Below the pieces are notes generated by a model. It had not been told where the DNA came from. It saw nothing but the letters and a program-made list of their open reading frames with translations, and did no database searches. The position numbers were made by a program, and so were the translations under genes. Shown piece after piece: positions 34,937 through 45,965 of a stretch of DNA of 64,000 nucleotides (position 1 is its first letter; each line of letters opens with the position of its first letter). The stretch covers positions 28,448,766 to 28,512,765 of the forward strand of contig OX387184.1 in the NCBI GenBank assembly GCA_947561395.2. Reading direction: 5' to 3'. Origin of the DNA: Buxus sempervirens (lineage: Eukaryota > Streptophyta > Magnoliopsida > Buxales > Buxaceae).

Positions 34937-35032
34937 GTTCATTCCATTTTTAGGCTTTTTTGACCTGTTTTAAGCTCTAATTACATGTTTTTATTATTTT
35001 CTCATTTGGCAGTGCAATTTGGGGTGTCTACA

Positions 35033-35048
35033 GCTGCCCCCTCTTTGC
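35033..35048 (-). other. Polypurine tract
   Basis: On the minus strand GCAAAGAGGGGGCAGC abuts the TGTAGACACC start of the 3' LTR. This is the expected site of plus-strand DNA priming. Confidence 0.88.
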
Positions 35049-35380
35049 TGGTAATTGGAATCAATTACAAGCAGAGAGCAAAAAGACCCGCCAATTGCAC
35101 TTTCTGAGATTTTTGTATAATCAATTGCACTTTGCAAGGATTAAAGGGATGATTTTTGAAAAAAATTGATTGTGGAAGATTTGCTAAGAAATCCCTCAGC
35201 TTAAGGGCCAAATCCTCCTCTCTCTTCTCACTGAGCACTTGTGGGCTATGAAGTGAGATTTGAGACAAAATTTTTAAACAAAAGTGGGTAATGTGGCAAT
35301 CCTTGCAACTTACAACTAATACAAACATTAATCTCCTAAAAATTGTGAGAAAATGATAAAATACGCAATTTATGGCTTCG

Positions 35381-35573
35381 CCCGTATTTGGCTTACGGAC
35401 ATACCTGCCCGTACAGAGTTCACGGGCGACCGGGACCGTAGTGCTTTCACGGGCTTCTGATGCCCGTACTGTTTTTACGGATTTTGAACTCCTTTTTAAT
35501 CTCGCGAACGCGACTTTTCCTCCTCTGCTCGCGTTTTGCCCTAATTCTCTGCTGCCCGTATCTTCTCTTACGG
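35381..35573. repeat. Hairpin array in front of antisense gene A
   Basis: Four adjacent units at 35381-35480 (CCCGTATTTGGCTTACGG first) and a fifth at 35555-35573 (CCCGTATCTTCTCTTACGG). The word is that of the LTR arrays, with different spacers. A pyrimidine-rich leader with ATCCGGCGAGC- and CTCTCTTCTT-type sequence overlaps and follows. Confidence 0.92.
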
Positions 35574-35845
35574 ACGTCTCTCTTCTTCTTCCACAATCCT
35601 CCGACGAACACTGTTCTTATCCGGCGAGCTTCTCATTTTTCCGGCGATTCTCACTGTTCTCCGGCAACTCTCTCGCGCGACCACTGCTCTCCATTAATTT
35701 TGGCGACTGTTCCTATTGCCGCGACTGTGATCAAGTCTTTGGCGTGCTTCATCCTTCCTCAATCGACTGTGGACACTCCTTGAAGTTTCGGTAGTGTAAG
35801 AACTCCTCATTTGATTGCCGATTTATTCTATCTCGACTGAATCCA
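35574..35845 (+). promoter_or_regulatory. Probable promoter-proximal leader of antisense gene A
   Basis: A pyrimidine-rich stretch with CTCTTCTTCTTCC and TTCTCCGGC words looks like a plant 5' leader with Y-patches. It ends at a perfect donor GTAAGT at 35846. No TATA box is obvious. A 140-codon frame (35372-35794) spans the hairpins and is probably not translated. Confidence 0.45.
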
Positions 35846-37003
35846 GTAAGTGGCCGCAATCCCCAACCATTTTGCAATTTGAGCTGCTGATTATTCTATA
35901 CCATGCTCATTGTATTCCATGCTCATTGCTTGCTCTTGATTGATATGAATTCCTCATGAATTGCTAGTTTATATTCAATCCATGCCCAATTTTTGCATCC
36001 TCAGTTTATGCTAATCAATGATATATCTAGACGAATCTGGTTCATGCACTAGCCTCTTGAGTGACCGAAATTCTCCTTATTTCTCAATTTCTTGTTATTT
36101 TGCTCTTGACTTCTGTTTCCACACTTAAGTAACAATTTCTGTTTCCACACTTAAGTAACCATCTGAATCATGCTGAGATTTCCTACCTGTATTGAGAATC
36201 CCATTGCTGGTATTACTATGCTTTACACAATTTCTCAATTTTTGCCTAATCCTTGACTGATTTTCTGCAATTGAGCTGATAGACTGTTTGCTTGCTTGTT
36301 GATACTTAATGATTCATATGTTACTTGCATTGATGCTATTGTACCAATTGACGCTTTTACATAAATCCCTCAATTTTTATGCTTTGATTTGGCACTTTTT
36401 CCTGATCTGTTTGATCTCACTTAATCATCTGCTACTTTGGCTTGATAATCAGTATAAGCCACTTGACTTTGAAACCAGATCCTTGAATGTTAATCTACTG
36501 ATCTGAACACTTGCTTGAAATGGCCACTCTTGAACTGACTTATGGCTTCTCCATGGATCTTTGAATCTTCTCTTGAATAAGCTTTGGTTTGTAAGCTTTA
36601 AACTCTGATTCAACCCCTTTTAATCATGCTTTGAAGGTCCTGAAATCAATCAAGATAAAACCATTAGGGATTATAAAATTTCAATCCTTAATACACCTTT
36701 CTTTTTTTTTCCTTTTTTTTTTTTTAGTCATATAAAAAGAATATACAAGTAGCCTTAACTCCCTGTATATAATTTTTTATATTTTCTTAATTGAAACAAA
36801 GACAATAAAAGGATGCAATAATTTTCTCAAGATATTTTTGAAGAAAGAAACTCCTTTAGTTGGCTTCTAATTTGATTGGGAGCTTTTTCCCTCATTCTTC
36901 ATTTTCCTTTTTCCTGCAAATCAATTAAACTTGGTTAGAATGATTAATCAAGCAAATAAAAATTTAAATAAATAATTAACTATCTCCCTGATTTGAACCG
37001 TAG
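35846..37003 (+). other. Probable 5' UTR intron of antisense gene A
   Basis: It opens with GTAAGT and is strongly T-rich. It closes with ATTAAC-like branch sequence and ACCGTAG directly against the ATG at 37004. Length would be 1,158 bp. Inferred from splice signals only. Confidence 0.5.
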
Positions 37004-39882
37004 ATGGCTCGTCTTCGATCAGCTTCTAGGGATCCTGCAGATGAGCCTTCCTCTTCGAGGGTTAGGCGAGATCCTGTTGATGTGGCCTCGTCTTCGAGGG
37101 CCGAGAGGGATTCCGATTCTGATATCCCAGATTTCCCTTCTGGGGATTCGCGTGAGGCGACCCCAGAGGTATACTCTAACCTTTCTGCAATTTCCTATCC
37201 TTTCCAAAATACATCTTCCTTATTCTTCCATTATTTTCTTTTAGCCAGCTGTTGAGGCTTCTGGCAGAGATAGGAGCCGTAGCAGACGCAAAGCTGGAGG
37301 CAGAGATGGAGGTCATGATGAGGGCCATAGAGGAGGCCGCAGAGGGAGCCGTGGCAGAGATGAGGCCAGGACCAGGGTTGAGATCCCTGAGGAGGTGGCT
37401 GCCCAGATTAGGGACACCGATCTTCTGCATGGTTTGAGGACTCATCCCTCAGCGTGCGTTAGGGCGGATATCCCTTTGGAGTATCCGATGTCCCACTATA
37501 GAGGGAGCTGGGCTAGCTTTACTAAATTTTTGAGAGCTTGCAGTTCGGCCTATCGTCGGGAGCTAGGATTGTACGGTTTCGGCATGTTTATCACCATCCC
37601 GGACGTTCGCTTGGATCGAGCCCTCATTGCAGCATTATTGGAGAGGTTTTTCCCAGAGACCTTGAGCTTCCACTTCCCAGATATTGAGATTGGGATCCGG
37701 CCTTCTGATTTCACGCTCATCACCGGGATTAGGATGATCGGTGATGTTATTCCTGAGATGACGATGCCAGAGGCTGATGAGATCGCTGGTTATCTTGGAT
37801 ATATTGTGCTGCCTCCAGAGGCCTGGGATCGGGGGAGAGCTAGATTGTCTCTGACATGGTTGAGAGAGACTTTCAGGAGGAGGCAGTTTGGCCAGCTTGC
37901 TGCCGGTGACCATGTTTTCCCATTTGCCTTCCGATTCCTCTTTCTATATATGATGGGATCCTGCTTCTTCCCAGAGGACACGACTTCAGTTAGTCCTCAC
38001 TTCTTGAGTCTTCTGGGAGATCTGCAGCGGGCGAGGAGGTATGCCTGGGGCCCGCTCATATTTGGTACTATTCTGGCTGGCCTGCGCCGATCAGTGAGCG
38101 GCCTCTCTACCTCCAGAGGGGCTGGAGTTGGGTGCAGGTTCTTCTGGCCCTTCTTGCAGGTGAACCTTATTTCCCTTCTTTTTCTTTATCTCTTTCTTTT
38201 TATCTCTCCTTTTATATTCTTCTGACTATTTTCTTCTTTCTTGCAGTTTTTTGCTAGGGTTTATATTCCCTATTTCCGCCCTACCTCTACGATGCCTGAG
38301 GAGACGTATCCCATGGCACTTAGATGGTGTCATGTAGAGCACGACTCTGAAAAGAGTCGTCCCAGGTCCGCCCGGGCCCACTTAGACAGGTTATACCGGT
38401 CTGAGGTAATCTTCTTTAATTCCTCTACTTCTTCTTTTCTTTTCTTCCTGGATCGCATATCTGATGTCCTGTTCTGTTTTTCAGCTATTTGTCCCCAGGA
38501 TGGAGGACATTCATGAAGTGCTGGCCCTGCAGGCTACGAGAGATGATGCATTTGTCCCTGACCAGAGACGACAGAGATACCAGTTCTTTATTGGTCAGCT
38601 GGGCAGCATCTGGTATTGCGGTGAGCGCTTCTTCTTTCAGCATGTGGGAGAGCCGCGGATTCCTGCCATCCCGCCAGATACTACTCCTTCCTATCCTCCT
38701 ATGCCTGTTGATCCTGCCCAGTTCTTAGACTGGACTGAGGCAGAGACATTATTAGAGGAGGGTGACTATGATGCCTGGTTCAGGCGAGCTTCTGTTGGGT
38801 GCCTCATGTCACCCATGCCTGTCCGTGACGGAGTCACGGAGATAGGAGGGGTAGTGATTAGGGCCTACGATACCACAGTATGCCTTCTTCCTTCTCTGAT
38901 CTTCTATTTCCATTTCATTAGCATTTTTTCTAACTTCTTTCTTTGCTATTTCAGGAGGCTCAGTTGGCAGAGATCAGGTCTCGCTATGCTGATTTAGAGC
39001 GCCAGCGTGATGCAGCGATCGCTGAGCGGGACGCCCTCTATATCACTATTTCCGATCTCCGGGGGCAGCTAGCCAGAGCCCAGGGCCAGGAGGGTCCATC
39101 TGATGCACAGGTTAATTTCTTCTTTTATTTCCATTCCTGCTTTTGTATTAGCCTATCTTGTTCTGACTGGATTTTTTTCTTAGTTTCAGGAGTACACAGC
39201 TGGCCCCTCTTCACCTGCTTCACCCGTGCCTATGCATTTCCGGGATGAAGTGTTTTCTGTGGCACGGGTGGAGTTTGTGACGTCTCCCAGTCCAGTAGAG
39301 GTTCCTGCAGCAGAGCCCGAGGTCGAGGCTGATATTGTACCTGCTGCTGAGGACGTGCCAGAGTCTGCCCCAGTAGCTGAGACTGCTCCTGCTGCATCTG
39401 CTGATATAGATATAGATTCGGCTATGGACGCCGCTGGGGTAGAGCCTACCGTGGAGACTGCAGTGATGGAGGAGGCTACAGCTGATCCTGTAGAGCCCGA
39501 GGTGGAGATGACTGCTACTGAGCCTGTGGAGCCAGAGGTTGAGGTACCTGGGACATCTGCTCCTGCTGGTCCTGCTATGGAGGCTGTAGAGGAGACGCCT
39601 GCTGCTGTTGATCCCTCTGCGGATTCTTCCCGTACAGAGTCTGATCCCGATTCTACGGGATATGTAGATACTTCAGGGTACGTCCCTCCTGATCATCGTA
39701 CTGCTGGCCTTGTGCCTTTATATATGTGGCATGATATTCAGTCTGTTTTGAGCAGGATGACGCGTAGCACAGCCCGTAATATTGTACGGCATGTCTTTGA
39801 GCGCAGGCGATCTACAGGCCGTGGTCGAGGCAGAGGACGAGGCCGTGGCCGTAGGGGTGGACCTGCATGGCCATTAGATTAG
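37004..39882 (+). CDS. Plant mobile domain (PMD) protein, antisense gene A of the Tat element, six exons
   Basis: Exons: 37004-37168, 37245-38159, 38247-38405, 38485-38877, 38955-39110 and 39190-39882. All five introns are 76-87 bp, GT...AG and phase 0, giving a predicted 826 aa with no internal stop. The N-terminus is rich in Ser, Arg and Gly (RDRSRSRRK, GHRGGRRGSRGR). The plant mobile domain (Pfam PF10536) covers roughly residues 115-480: LDRALIAALLERFFPET, FHFPDIEIGIRPSDFTLITG, YAWGPLIFGTILAGLRR, ALRWCHVEHD. Exon 5 is a coiled coil (LAEIRSRYADLERQRDAAIA). Exon 6 is acidic, Val/Glu/Pro-rich, and ends in an RGRGRGRG tail suited to RNA or DNA binding. Host PMD proteins (MAIN/MAIL family) act in gene and transposon silencing. 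Whether this one does is unknown. It lies opposite to gag-pol, so splicing of its own transcript would not remove its introns from the element's genomic RNA. Confidence 0.85.
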
Positions 39883-40090
39883 GATTCTTCCATGTACCTT
39901 TGTATTTTTTGGCAAAAGTGATGTAAACATTCATATATATAAAAGAAGTTTGATTTATTTCCATTTGTGTTCTTTCTTCTTTATTTACAGTATTTATTAC
40001 CTGATGAATGTTAAACAGGGACAGGTGAAGCTTAGGGAAACAAAGAAATTAAAACTTCTCACTTTTTTTTGCATTTTTTTTTCGAATAAA

Positions 40091-40218
40091 CCGTATTTAT
40101 ACTACGAGCAGGCTGTGTCCATAAAGTTATTACGGGTTTGCTTTGCCCGTGAAGTTTTCACGGTCAGGCGTGTCCGTAATTCCTATACGGGCGAGCCTTG
40201 CCCGTAATATAATTACGG
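40091..40218. repeat. Hairpin array in front of antisense gene B
   Basis: Five units: CCGTATTTATACTACGA, CCATAAAGTTATTACGGG, CCCGTGAAGTTTTCACGG, CCGTAATTCCTATACGGGC and CCCGTAATATAATTACGG. The array ends 25 bases before a TATA box. Confidence 0.93.
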
Positions 40219-40242
40219 AATTTACTGTCTTACGATTTTTTC

Positions 40243-40250
40243 TATATAAA
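40243..40250 (+). promoter_or_regulatory. TATA box of antisense gene B
   Basis: TATATAAA lies 92 bases before the ATG at 40342 and directly after the hairpin array. A start site near 40275 would give a leader of about 65 nt. Confidence 0.7.
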
Positions 40251-40341
40251 CTCCTAGGGAACATCATTGTGACACTTTTATTAATTGAAAAACTCCCTAA
40301 GCACGTCTTTTCTCGCTTTCCTTGGCTTCTTTGACGCTTCC

Positions 40342-42129
40342 ATGGCTTCCCCTACGCTGCTTTCTCCTGCCGTTGAATCTCCTCCTGCAAGACAACCTGT
40401 TAGATCAAAACCCCCTAATCTTACCAGGTACAATATTGTGGATTCCTTTTATGATAGATGGGTTAACTCCATGACCCTTGATGAGGAGATTCGTTGGGAT
40501 TCCATCCACTTAGGGCACATCCTACACCTCCCTAAAATTCCCTTTAAGTGGGAAATCATTGAAGCTTTGATTGGCCACTGGGTACCTGAGCTGAATCTCT
40601 TCCGTTTTGATGATAAAGAGATGACTCCCACCATAGAAGAGATTGAAACCATCCTTGGCCTTAGATTTTTTGAAAAAGTTGTGAACCCACCCCTAAAGCT
40701 TAGTTATAAAAAAGAGGCTTCCACTTTCTTGGGTATAGGGAAGAAGGACTTAGGAAATTCTGATGCCCTATTGACCTTGTCCAAGACCTTTTTGACTGAA
40801 AAACTTCTGAGGAGTAATGACAAGGACTCTAGGTTTAATGCATTGACCCTGGTAGTGGTCAATCAGCTGCTTTTTCCACGGGGTGATGACCAGGTTGACT
40901 TGGCTCTTATCTCAGTTATCTGTCAGGTTAGGGAACGCGAGAGGTTGGCCCCTATGATCCTAGCAGAGATATATCAGGCTCTTACTAATTGTTATTTCAG
41001 GAAGAAGAAACGCTTCCTTGCCTGCGCCCCTATCCTACAGGTAAAAAATATGCATATATATATTTTTTTTCTTTTTATTCTTTCTCTTTTTTTTTTCTTT
41101 TCTCTTTTTTTTTCTTTTTATTCTTCCTTTCTTTTTCTTTTCTTTTTTTCTTTTTTTCTTTTTCTTTCTCTCTTTTTTCTTTCTTTCTTTTTTTTTTCTT
41201 TTTGGAAATAAATTGAAATACTCCCTTTTCTGCAGCTTTGGTTGCTTGACCATTTTAGCCAGGTTGAAGAAATAACTCGCCGCTTCTTTCCAAGATTGAA
41301 AGTTCCTGTTTTGATGAGCAATAGGGGATGTCCTAACATCCAAGGTGGCAAGCAAGGCTGGTTCACTTTCTTGGGTACTCTCCAGGATGATCAAGTGAGA
41401 TGGCCTGGCACTTATCAGCCTACTCCAGAGACAGTGATTAGCTTTAGGGATAAAAACTTTCTGGCCCTAGCAGGCTTGAAATCTGCTGTTCTCTATCTTC
41501 CTTTGAGGGTTCTTCGGCAATTTGGAGCGACTCAGGGAATTATGATTCCCACAGGTTATGAGAGCTTTATAGGGCCACTTACATCAGCCACCATGGGGCT
41601 AAATGCTCAATTAATGAAAGAGTGGTCCTATGTTTGCTTTCTGCGGGGTCCCGTCTTTTCTGAGTCCCATGTGAAGGATTATCATTTCTGGATCAAAGAA
41701 CAGGTGCAGAGTCATGCCCCAGTACCAGAGGATCCTCCTGCAGTTCTTCCTCCTACTTATGAGGACATTCTGGAGTCAGAAAGGGCAACCCATAGGCGGC
41801 TTCATCAAATATGGGTACGGGAGGCTCAAGAACTTAGGATAAAAGTCCTTGTTCTGGAGAGGAAGCTTGAAGAGCAGAAGTCAGGCCGCATTGCCATGGA
41901 GAAGAAACTTGAAGAACAAAGGCAAGCTCGTCGTTTTGAAGTCCGAGTGATGCGGAAGAAGTATCAGGATTCCTTGGCTGACCTTAGGGCGTTGAAGAGC
42001 AAGCTTTCTTTTTCAGATGAGGTCATCTCCTTTTTGAGTGATCTTGATGCAGAGGGTGCTTCTGGAATCATTGCAACTCAGGCAGCTAGGATTAGGGAGC
42101 TTGAGGAGCAGTTAGGGAGTAGGGATTAG
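40342..42129 (+). CDS. DUF7745-like protein with C-terminal coiled coil, antisense gene B of the Tat element, two exons
   Basis: Exons 40342-41040 and 41236-42129 are joined across a 195-bp T-rich GT...AG phase-0 intron, giving a predicted 530 aa with no stop. The ATG is the first in the transcript after the TATA box at 40243. The N-terminal two thirds resembles the plant family catalogued as DUF7745, a relative of the plant mobile domain: LGHILHLPKIPFKWEIIEAL, LFRFDDKEMTPTIEEIETIL, LQLWLLDHF across the splice. From about residue 385 to the end it is a charged coiled coil (LERKLEEQKSGRIAMEKKLE) finishing RIRELEEQLGSRD. Function is unknown. The gene is convergent with pol, about 650 bp away, and tandem to gene A. 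Confidence 0.82.
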
Positions 42130-42782
42130 ATTTTTTCATCATTTTTTTTCTTTCTTTCATTTTTTCAATACTTTTTTACAAAAGCAAACTCCATTAGTGG
42201 AAAGATATTAGATTTAATTCAAAAATAGGTTTTATATTATTGGCCTCAGAATTCTCAGATGCTTATAAAAACAGAAGTTTTATGAAAAAGTATTTGATTT
42301 CTCATCATTGGCCAAAGTATAGTTTTTTTTTTTTTTTTTTGAAAGCTGATCCAAAACACTTAATCACATATAATTAAAGGAATTAAAATCAGGTTGAATA
42401 ATGAAAAGGGTAGTCCAAGCAATAGGGAGAGACCAAATTTGTCTACCCCGTGACCTTTAGAATCATCCCCTAATGATTTTTCCTTCATGATTGGCCTTGC
42501 TAAGCTGCTCAGTTTCCAGTGCTCATGCTGATTTGAAACCTAGCCCACATGATCAACTCAACCCTTGATTTTTTTCTTTTTTTTTTCTTTTTTTTTTTTT
42601 TCAAATTTTTTTTCTTTTTGCCCCTATTGGCCTTGCCCTTATTGGCTTTGCCCCAGTATAAGGCTGTAAGTCCAGTTTGGGTTTAACAAGAAAAACGAAC
42701 AGGCTCAAATTGGTTTGACTAGGGATTCAAATTTTGGGATATAAGGAACAATGGCCTCAGATCATTTCCTAGTAATATTCAT
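42130..42782. other. Spacer between convergent gene B and pol
   Basis: T-rich runs and no coding sequence. It should hold the 3' ends of the gene B transcript. A clear poly(A) signal could not be chosen. Confidence 0.4.
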
Positions 42783-42821
42783 TCATGGAAAATATCTCTT
42801 TACTGCATCAGAGTTAATTGG

Positions 42822-45800
42822 CTAAGGAAAATCCTTCCCATCCATTTCTGTTAAGATGAGAGCACCTCCTGATAGGACCTTCTTGACTATATAAGGCCCT
42901 TCCCAATTTGGTTTGAACTTTCCACGAGGATCTTCCAAAAAGGGTAAAATCTTTTTTAATACCAAATTTCCTTCTTGGAAAGTTCTGGGCTTTACCTTCT
43001 TATTGTAAGCCCTGGCCATCCTCCTCCGATATAATTGGCCATGACTAAGTGCCTTCAAACGTTTTTCTTCTATTAAATTGAGTTGATCATGCCTAGACTG
43101 TATCCATTCAGCTTCTTCTAATTCAGCTTCCATTAGTACTCTTAGTGAAGGTATTTCCACTTCCACTGGTAAAACTGCTTCCATTCCATAGACTAAGGAG
43201 TATGGGGTTGCCCCTGTAGAAGTCCGGATTGAGGTTCTGTAAGCATGTAGAGCAAGTGGCAGCATTTCATGCCAATCTTTAAAACTCACTACCATTTTCT
43301 GAATAATCTTCTTTATATTTTTATTCGCTGCTTCCACTGCCCCATTCATCTTTGGTCTGTAAGGCGCTGACTTGTGGTGGGTAATCTGAAATTGTTCACA
43401 CATCTTCCTCATGTCTTTGTTCTTAAGGTTTGAAGCGTTGTCTGTTACTATGGCACTTGGCAAACCATAGCGGCAAATGATGTTGTGCTTCAAAAACTTA
43501 AGAACATGGCTACTCGTGATGTTTGCATATGAAGCTGCCTCTACCCACTTGGTGAAGTAATCAATTGCTACAAGTATAAACCTGTGTCCATTTGATGCCT
43601 TTGGAGAGATCATTCCAATGACATCTATACCCCACATAGAAAAAGGCCACGGAGATGTCATACTGTGTAATTCACTTGGGGGTGCATTCTTGTTATCTGC
43701 GTACACTTGGCATAAATGACACCTTTTAACGTGCATATAGCAATCATGCTCCATAGTTGACCAGTAATATCCCAATCGCAGGATCTTCTTGGCAAGCATA
43801 TGCCCATTCATATGGGGTCCACACACTCCTCCATGTACCGTTTCAACTATCCTTTCTGACTCATTCTTTGCAACACATCTAAGTAGTATATCATTATGTG
43901 ATCTTTTGTACAACTGCCCACCACTTAGTAAGAACTGTCCTGCCAGCCTCTGTATTGTTCTTTTCTCTGTAGAGGTGACATTTTCTGGTAAAGTTCGATC
44001 CTTTAGGAAATTCTTAATGTCTTGAAACCATGGCACTTCTTCTTCTGGGGTTTCTTCTAGAACAAGGCAGTAAGCTGGTTCATCTCTGACTTCAATTTCC
44101 AATGGTCTAATATCAACCCCTTCTGGCATACTGACCATTGAAGCCAATGTTGCCAGAGCATCTGCAAACTGGTTTTTGGCCCTTGGCATATAATTGAAGG
44201 AAATTCGAGTAAACCTGGTGCTTATTTCTTCCAAATATTGGTGATAGGGGATCAATTTGTGATCCTTGGTTTTCCATTCGCCAGTTGTTTGGAAGATGAT
44301 AAGACTCGAATCCCCATATACGTCAAGTTCCTCTACTTCATGATCTAAGGCTGCTTGCAACCCAATTATGCATGCTTCATACTCTGCTATATTGTTCGTG
44401 CATTGAAACCTTAACTTCACTGCGATTGGGATATGTGCCCCATCTGGCTTGATCAGAACAGCCCCTATTCCATTTCCATTCATATTGGCGGCCCCATCAA
44501 AAAACATTTGCCATGAGCTTTCACCTTCTTCCTCTTCAGCAAACAGGATTGCCTCATCAGGGAAGTTGGTCTTTAAGGGTTGGTATTCTGGTAAAGGGTG
44601 TGCGGCTAAGTGATCTGCAATAGCTTGACCCTTAATGGCCTTCTGTGTGATATAGGTGAGGTCAAATTCAGAGAGTAACAACTGCCACTTTGCTGTTCTG
44701 CCAGTTAAAGCTGGTTTCTCAAATAGATACTTCAAAGGGTCCATGCGGGATATCAATAAGGTGGAATGACTAAGGAAATAATGCCTTAGTCTCTGAGTTG
44801 CCCATACTAAAGCACAACAAGTCTTTTCCAAAGGGGAATACTTTGCTTCATATTCTGTAAATTTCTTACTCAGGTAGTAAATCGCCCTCTCCTTTCTGCC
44901 TGTATCGTCATGCTGTCCTAAGACACACCCCATTGATGTCTCCAAAACAGACAAGTATAGGATTAGTGGCCTTCCTGGAGTTGGTGGTACTAGCACAGGT
45001 GGGTTTAATAAGTATTCCTTTATTGTGTCAAAGGCTTCTTGGCACTCATCATTCCAGACTGTCGGGTTATTCTTTCTTAGAAGTTTGAAAATTGGTTCAC
45101 AGATAGCGGTGAGCTGTGCTATGAACCGGCTTATGTACTGAATCCTCCCAAGAAAACCCCGAACTTCCCTCTCGGTTCTAGGTGATGGCATTTCAATGAT
45201 GGCTTTAGCTTTAGCTGGGTCAATCTCAATTCCCCTTCTGCTTACTATAAAACCCAATAATTTTCCTGATGTAGCCCCAAAGACACACTTAGCAGGGTTA
45301 AGCCTTAGACTGTATTTCCTAAGCCGGTCAAATACCTTCTTCAAGTTGATCAAGTGGTCTTCTTCCTCACATGATTTGGCTATCATATCATCCACATAAA
45401 CCTCCATCTCCTTATGGATCATATCATGGAATAAGGCTGTCATGGCCCTCTGGTAGGTTGCCCCAGCATTCTTAAGTCCAAATGGCATGACAGTGTAGTG
45501 GAAGGTACCCCAAGGGGTGATAAAGGCTGTCTTCTCTTGGTCTTCCTTAGCCATCTTAATCTGATTATACCCAGAAAACCCATCCATGAATGAGAATAGA
45601 CTATGTACAGCGGTGTTATCCACCAAGATGTCTATGTGTGGAAGTGGAAAATCATCCTTTGGACTTGCCTTATTCAAATCTCTATAATCTACGCACATTC
45701 TGACCTTTCCATCCTTCTTTGGTACTGGCACTATATTTGCAAGCCATTCGGGGTATGTGGACACTGCTAAGAATCCAGCTTGGAATTGCTTAACCACTTC

Positions 45801-45962
45801 ATCTTTAACCTTCAATGTCCATTCAGGTTTTAACCTTCTCAGTTTCTGCTTAACTGGCTTAGAGTCTGGTAGAATGGGTAGCCTGTGCACCACCATATCT
45901 GTGTCTAACCCCGGCATATCCCGATACGACCATGCAAACACATCTTCATAATCAGCCAAAAA
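42822..45962 (-). CDS. pol: pol: reverse transcriptase, two RNase H domains, integrase
   Basis: About 1,046 codons are open after the TGA at 45963. Residue numbers below count from codon 45959-45957. RT covers about 40-240, with VPKKDGKVRMCVDYRDLN, MPFGLKNA and the active-site YVDDM at about 188-192. The gypsy RNase H follows (about 325-435) with a degenerate catalytic start (LYLSVLETS). A second, archaeal-type RNase H covers about 483-610: FFDGAAN, NNIAEYEA, YGDSSL and NQFADALA. Integrase has a zinc region with CHLC (747-750), a catalytic triad D779, D840, E876 (35 residues between the last two) and a GPY module (NWEGPY). This order is diagnostic of Tat elements. The reading frame stops at TAG 42822, but 12 further family-like codons lie beyond it. 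Confidence 0.93.
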   Translation of the reverse strand, partial: FLADYEDVFAWSYRDMPGLDTDMVVHRLPILPDSKPVKQKLRRLKPEWTLKVKDEVVKQFQAGFLAVSTYPEWLANIVPVPKKDGKVRMCVDYRDLNKASPKDDFPLPHIDILVDNTAVHSLFSFMDGFSGYNQIKMAKEDQEKTAFITPWGTFHYTVMPFGLKNAGATYQRAMTALFHDMIHKEMEVYVDDMIAKSCEEEDHLINLKKVFDRLRKYSLRLNPAKCVFGATSGKLLGFIVSRRGIEIDPAKAKAIIEMPSPRTEREVRGFLGRIQYISRFIAQLTAICEPIFKLLRKNNPTVWNDECQEAFDTIKEYLLNPPVLVPPTPGRPLILYLSVLETSMGCVLGQHDDTGRKERAIYYLSKKFTEYEAKYSPLEKTCCALVWATQRLRHYFLSHSTLLISRMDPLKYLFEKPALTGRTAKWQLLLSEFDLTYITQKAIKGQAIADHLAAHPLPEYQPLKTNFPDEAILFAEEEEGESSWQMFFDGAANMNGNGIGAVLIKPDGAHIPIAVKLRFQCTNNIAEYEACIIGLQAALDHEVEELDVYGDSSLIIFQTTGEWKTKDHKLIPYHQYLEEISTRFTRISFNYMPRAKNQFADALATLASMVSMPEGVDIRPLEIEVRDEPAYCLVLEETPEEEVPWFQDIKNFLKDRTLPENVTSTEKRTIQRLAGQFLLSGGQLYKRSHNDILLRCVAKNESERIVETVHGGVCGPHMNGHMLAKKILRLGYYWSTMEHDCYMHVKRCHLCQVYADNKNAPPSELHSMTSPWPFSMWGIDVIGMISPKASNGHRFILVAIDYFTKWVEAASYANITSSHVLKFLKHNIICRYGLPSAIVTDNASNLKNKDMRKMCEQFQITHHKSAPYRPKMNGAVEAANKNIKKIIQKMVVSFKDWHEMLPLALHAYRTSIRTSTGATPYSLVYGMEAVLPVEVEIPSLRVLMEAELEEAEWIQSRHDQLNLIEEKRLKALSHGQLYRRRMARAYNKKVKPRTFQEGNLVLKKILPFLEDPRGKFKPNWEGPYIVKKVLSGGALILTEMDGKDFP

Positions 45963-45965
45963 TCA

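Larger units (their letters stand above)
33213..35032 (-). repeat. 3' LTR of the Tat element (left copy)
   Basis: 1,820 bp. On the minus strand it runs TGTAGACACCCC ... CCATGTCTCACA. It matches 52384-54203 almost exactly. Differences seen: the base at about 33240 (one T fewer), C/T near 34209, one extra A near 34300, T/C near 34430 and C/T near 34946. Its minus-strand TATA box is at 34616-34625, with a hairpin array 200 bases upstream of it. Confidence 0.97.

Noticed and set aside
34616-34942. 108-codon minus frame, identical at 53787-54113
   Set aside because: It lies inside the LTRs over the TATA box and hairpin array. Identity reflects LTR duplication, not protein selection.
35372-35794. 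140-codon plus frame before gene A
   Set aside because: It spans the hairpin array and pyrimidine-rich leader, has no domain, and ends before the splice donor. More likely promoter and leader.
38090-38160. Possible frameshift at the end of gene A exon 2, because another frame reads a Trp-rich stretch
   Set aside because: Only the original frame joins exon 3 without a stop, and its sequence still fits the domain.
42783-45965. Programmed stop readthrough as the normal expression mode
   Set aside because: Five separate stops at positions where relatives have ordinary codons fit mutation better. Kept only as an alternative in the findings.
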